64,000 nt of DNA, taken from contig JBDRZZ010000003.1 of assembly GCA_039804165.1 (NCBI GenBank), forward strand, positions 62,001 through 126,000. Reading direction: 5' to 3'. The stretch comes from a candidate division WOR-3 bacterium (GTDB lineage: Bacteria > Hydrothermota > UBA3072). Below, in pieces: positions 61,514 through 64,000 of this stretch. The notes beneath the pieces were generated by a model. That model had not been told where the DNA came from. It ran no database searches and was given only the letters and a program-made list of their open reading frames with translations. Position 1 is the stretch's first letter. Each line of letters opens with the position of its first letter. The position numbers and the translations under genes are program-made.

Positions 61514-62565
61514 TTCACCAAAAATGGTGTTGGGACAAAAGTCAAGATTAATATTAAAAAAGAAATTAAAGCAATAATCTTATGTTTCTTAGAAAGAGGA
61601 GATATTGTGTCAAGTGGAGAGGGATGTTTAAAACCAATAACGAGGAAAAGGATAGCCCAAACTATCCATCCAATCCAGAAAAAACTTAATAATATTGCTA
61701 TACCAAAAACAATCCAACCTACTATCTTGCTTTTCTCGTTAATTAAGGCGTATAATATGTGTCCTCCATCAAGCTGCCCAACGGGAAGTAAATTTAAGGC
61801 TGTTATGAAATATCCAATCCAACCTGCAAAGGCTATTGGATGTAAAGAGATGTCTTTTCCTTCTGGCAATGTATGAAAATATATCCTTGTGAACAGCTTA
61901 ATCAGAATGGAATCTCCAAGTGTTAATCCTCCCTTATAATCTGAAATACTCACGGGTTCTGAAAGATGAAGACCTATTAATAGCACAATAGTAGAGACAA
62001 TAAAGCCAATTATTGGGCCTCCTGCTCCTATCTCTATTAGAGAGTTTCTATCTTTTATTGGTGATCTCATTTTAATTATTGCCCCAAAAGTTCCAATTAA
62101 GTGTGGAGCTGGAATGAAATAAGGTAAAGAGGCATCCACATTGTTTTTTCTTGCCAAAAGATAATGCCCGAGCTCGTGACTTCCAATGATTAACATAATT
62201 GATAAGGAAAAAGGAATCCCTTTAATAATATTAAAGATTGGGGAAAAGGGATTCACTTCCAACTGAAGAGCTCCAGCAATTAACGTTGTTATGAACGTCA
62301 TTATTAAAAGTAAAAAATTTATCCAATCTTTTCTTTCTTTTTTCTCAGGTAGTGGAATAAAAGTTAATGAGATTCCTTCTCCTTTCCTTCTAAAACTTAC
62401 GAAAAAATCCAAAAGTTTTACTTTTTCTTTTATATATTTTAATGCTTCTTCTTCTGGGATCTTTAACTTTCCTTCCAAGACAAAAGAAAAATGCTCTGTT
62501 TTTGAAGCTTCTATTTCTAAAACTTCTTGTAATAACTCTTCAATCTTTTTGTGAAGACTTTCCAT
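61510..62565 (-). CDS. M50-family site-2 membrane protease
   Basis: Intramembrane zinc metalloprotease, 351 residues. After a cytoplasmic N-terminal domain of about 80 residues and one helix (FLLLIMTFITTLIAGAL), the zinc motif is H130-E-L-G-H134 in IGSHELGHYLLARK. The third ligand is the Asp in NLLPVGQLDGGHILYAL. Seven or so helices in all; no PDZ domain is seen. It resembles plant EGY and other small S2P-like proteins. The ATG forms TAATG with the argS stop. Confidence 0.9.
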   Translation of the reverse strand: MESLHKKIEELLQEVLEIEASKTEHFSFVLEGKLKIPEEEALKYIKEKVKLLDFFVSFRRKGEGISLTFIPLPEKKERKDWINFLLLIMTFITTLIAGALQLEVNPFSPIFNIIKGIPFSLSIMLIIGSHELGHYLLARKNNVDASLPYFIPAPHLIGTFGAIIKMRSPIKDRNSLIEIGAGGPIIGFIVSTIVLLIGLHLSEPVSISDYKGGLTLGDSILIKLFTRIYFHTLPEGKDISLHPIAFAGWIGYFITALNLLPVGQLDGGHILYALINEKSKIVGWIVFGIAILLSFFWIGWIVWAILFLVIGFKHPSPLDTISPLSKKHKIIALISFLILILTFVPTPFLVK

Positions 62566-64000
62566 TACATTCTTAAAGGAGCTGAAACTCCTAAAAGTTC
62601 TAATCCTTTTTTTATTACATTTCTTGTTGCATTTGAGAGAAAGAGTCTGGGTTCTATTAATTCTTTATCACCATCTAAAATCCTTATATTTTGGTAGAGA
62701 TTATGATAAAGTTTAGAGAGACTAAGGAGATAATGAGTGATGAGGTGGGCTTCTCTTATTTTTGCGGCGTCTTCCAAAATTTCTGTAAATATTGGGATTT
62801 TCTTTATTAAATTCCATTCCTCTTTTTGCTTAAGTTTTGAAAGTGCTTCTTTTGAATCTATAGGATAACCTCTATCCATTGCAAGCTCAAGAAGAGAAGA
62901 GATTCTAGCGTGACCATACTGGACATAATAAACAGGATTCCTCTCAGATTCCTCTTTTGCAAGTTCAAGATCAAAGTCCATGGGGATGGAAGATTTCTTT
63001 AAAAGATAAAAGAATTTCACAGCATCAATTCCAACCTCGTCTATTAGTTCGTCCAGAGTGATAAAAGTTCCTGCTCTTTTTGACATTTTCAGGGTTTCGT
63101 TTCCTTTTTTAAGAGTTACCCATTGCACAATTTTTACTTCAAGATTGTTGGCTGGATATCCTAATAGTTTTAAACTCTCCTTAAGCTCTGGGATATGGTC
63201 CTGATGATCTGGACCAAGTAAATCAATCAAAAGATCAAAATTTCTATCAAATTTGAATCTATGGTACGCAATATCAGGAACGATATAAGTCCATGTGCCA
63301 TCATTTCTTCTAAAAACTCTTTCTCTCTTCCCAGCTACAAACCATAGTGCACCTTCTTTTTCTACAAGAGGATTGGGAGTTATTTTTTTAAGGTCTGAGA
63401 TAACTGCTTCTACTTTCCCATCTTCAATTATTTTAGATTCTCTTATCCACTCGTCAAAATGAATGTGCAATCTTTGAAGAGTCTTTTTTATCTCCTCCAG
63501 CATATAATCTGCCCCGAACTTTCCATAATCTTTAATTCCTTTATTAATTGCTTCTTTAGCAATTTTTTCTATATAATCACCTTTATAAGCATTTTCAGGA
63601 TATTGAACCTCTTTACCTTTTATTTCTTCTATCTTGAGCTTAATTGACTCGCCAAGATTTTTGATTTGATTCCCTGTATCATTTACATAATATTCCCTTT
63701 TCACATCAAATCCCTGAGATTGAAGTATCCTGGCTAAAGCATCCCCGTAAACAGCCCCACGACCATGAGCTACAGTTAAAGGCCCTGTGGGATTAGCAGA
63801 AACAAATTCAATTAGAACTTTCTTCCCTTTTCCTGAGTTTGTTTCCCCGTAATTAGGATTTATTGCCTCGGCTAACTCTTTAAGCCAAGCTTCTTTTTTT
63901 ATTTTAAAATTTAAGAATCCTTTTATCTGAAAAACAGACTCTGTTATATCCAAGTCCAATTTTCCAAGGATTTCTCTTGCGATTTTCTCAGGATTGCTTT
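62565..64000 (-). CDS. argS: arginyl-tRNA synthetase, 5'-truncated by window edge
   Basis: Class I synthetase charging tRNA-Arg. The frame is open to the window's right edge, so the first part of the N-terminal Add-1 domain is missing; a TTG at 63959 is internal. The HIGH-type motif is in SANPTGPLTVAHGRGAVYGD, LLGPDHQDHIPEL belongs to the catalytic domain, and KMSKRAGTFITLDEL is the KMSKS-type loop. The anticodon-binding helical domain ends normally with TRNVIKKGLELLGVSAPLRM. Confidence 0.95.
   Translation of the reverse strand, partial: SNPEKIAREILGKLDLDITESVFQIKGFLNFKIKKEAWLKELAEAINPNYGETNSGKGKKVLIEFVSANPTGPLTVAHGRGAVYGDALARILQSQGFDVKREYYVNDTGNQIKNLGESIKLKIEEIKGKEVQYPENAYKGDYIEKIAKEAINKGIKDYGKFGADYMLEEIKKTLQRLHIHFDEWIRESKIIEDGKVEAVISDLKKITPNPLVEKEGALWFVAGKRERVFRRNDGTWTYIVPDIAYHRFKFDRNFDLLIDLLGPDHQDHIPELKESLKLLGYPANNLEVKIVQWVTLKKGNETLKMSKRAGTFITLDELIDEVGIDAVKFFYLLKKSSIPMDFDLELAKEESERNPVYYVQYGHARISSLLELAMDRGYPIDSKEALSKLKQKEEWNLIKKIPIFTEILEDAAKIREAHLITHYLLSLSKLYHNLYQNIRILDGDKELIEPRLFLSNATRNVIKKGLELLGVSAPLRM

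Noticed and set aside
1-64000. CRISPR arrays, insertion sequences, tRNA genes, attachment sites
   Set aside because: I found no spaced repeats, transposase motifs or tRNA-like cloverleaf segments by reading; a computational scan could still find a tRNA I missed.

Overview
The window is AT-rich chromosomal DNA of a diderm (Gram-negative-type) bacterium. Lipid A genes (lpxC, lpxA), a secretin, periplasmic parvulins and a 1825-residue SprA-like outer-membrane protein show two membranes. SprA-like proteins, lpxC-fabZ-lpxA order, Lys/Glu-rich proteins and the paired TIGR03545/TIGR03546-like genes suggest an uncultivated FCB-related or WOR-3-like lineage. That placement is an inference; no rRNA gene is present. 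I see no tRNA, rRNA, CRISPR array, IS element or phage gene. Both ends cut a gene: dxs on the left and argS on the right.

Layout. 1-3625: dxs (3' part), lpxC, fabZ, lpxA, deoC, a tightly packed isoprenoid/lipid A run. 3626-18865: a surface-glycan locus, almost all on the minus strand, with GtrB- and YfhO-like proteins, a GT4 glycosyltransferase, a Wzx-like flippase and WbpB/WbpD/WbpE-like enzymes for a diacetamido-uronic acid. It is interrupted by a small redox operon (TrxB-like, glutaredoxin-like, TlpA-like, a 47-residue membrane peptide and a NapH-like ferredoxin). The locus also holds four clearly decayed genes: an LPG-synthase-TM/UPF0104-like protein, a methyltransferase, a Wzy/O-antigen ligase and a sulfotransferase. 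19036-20522: a short operon of visibly higher G+C with a beta-barrel protein and two small membrane proteins, probably acquired. 20620-25763: an EamA transporter, then rpsP-khpA-trmD-rplS-rnhB-yraN (without rimM), a lipoprotein and cdd.

25745-32752: a minus-strand run of a LolA/DUF4292-like lipoprotein, a TPR membrane protein, DUF4388, DUF4870, an SPFH/zinc-ribbon protein and three zinc-ribbon proteins, reminiscent of the Bacillus YdjGHI membrane-stress set. 32793-35348: smpB, an amidase and murI. 35400-38293: a c-di-GMP module (PleD-like cyclase, Hpt protein, PAS-PAS-HD-GYP). 38402-48380: three parvulin/SurA-like foldases, pdxA and the SprA-like giant, plausibly an outer-membrane biogenesis unit. 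48387-52744: pilMNOPQ. 52897-59241: smc, a DUF192 lipoprotein and the TIGR03545/03546-like pair. 59380-64000: a TPR lipoprotein, then argS, an M50 protease and a Sua5-LMW-phosphatase fusion.

Most recognisable promoters share TTGAC(A/T), a 16-base spacer and a TAnnnT box. Several lie so close to the start codon that leaderless mRNAs are likely.
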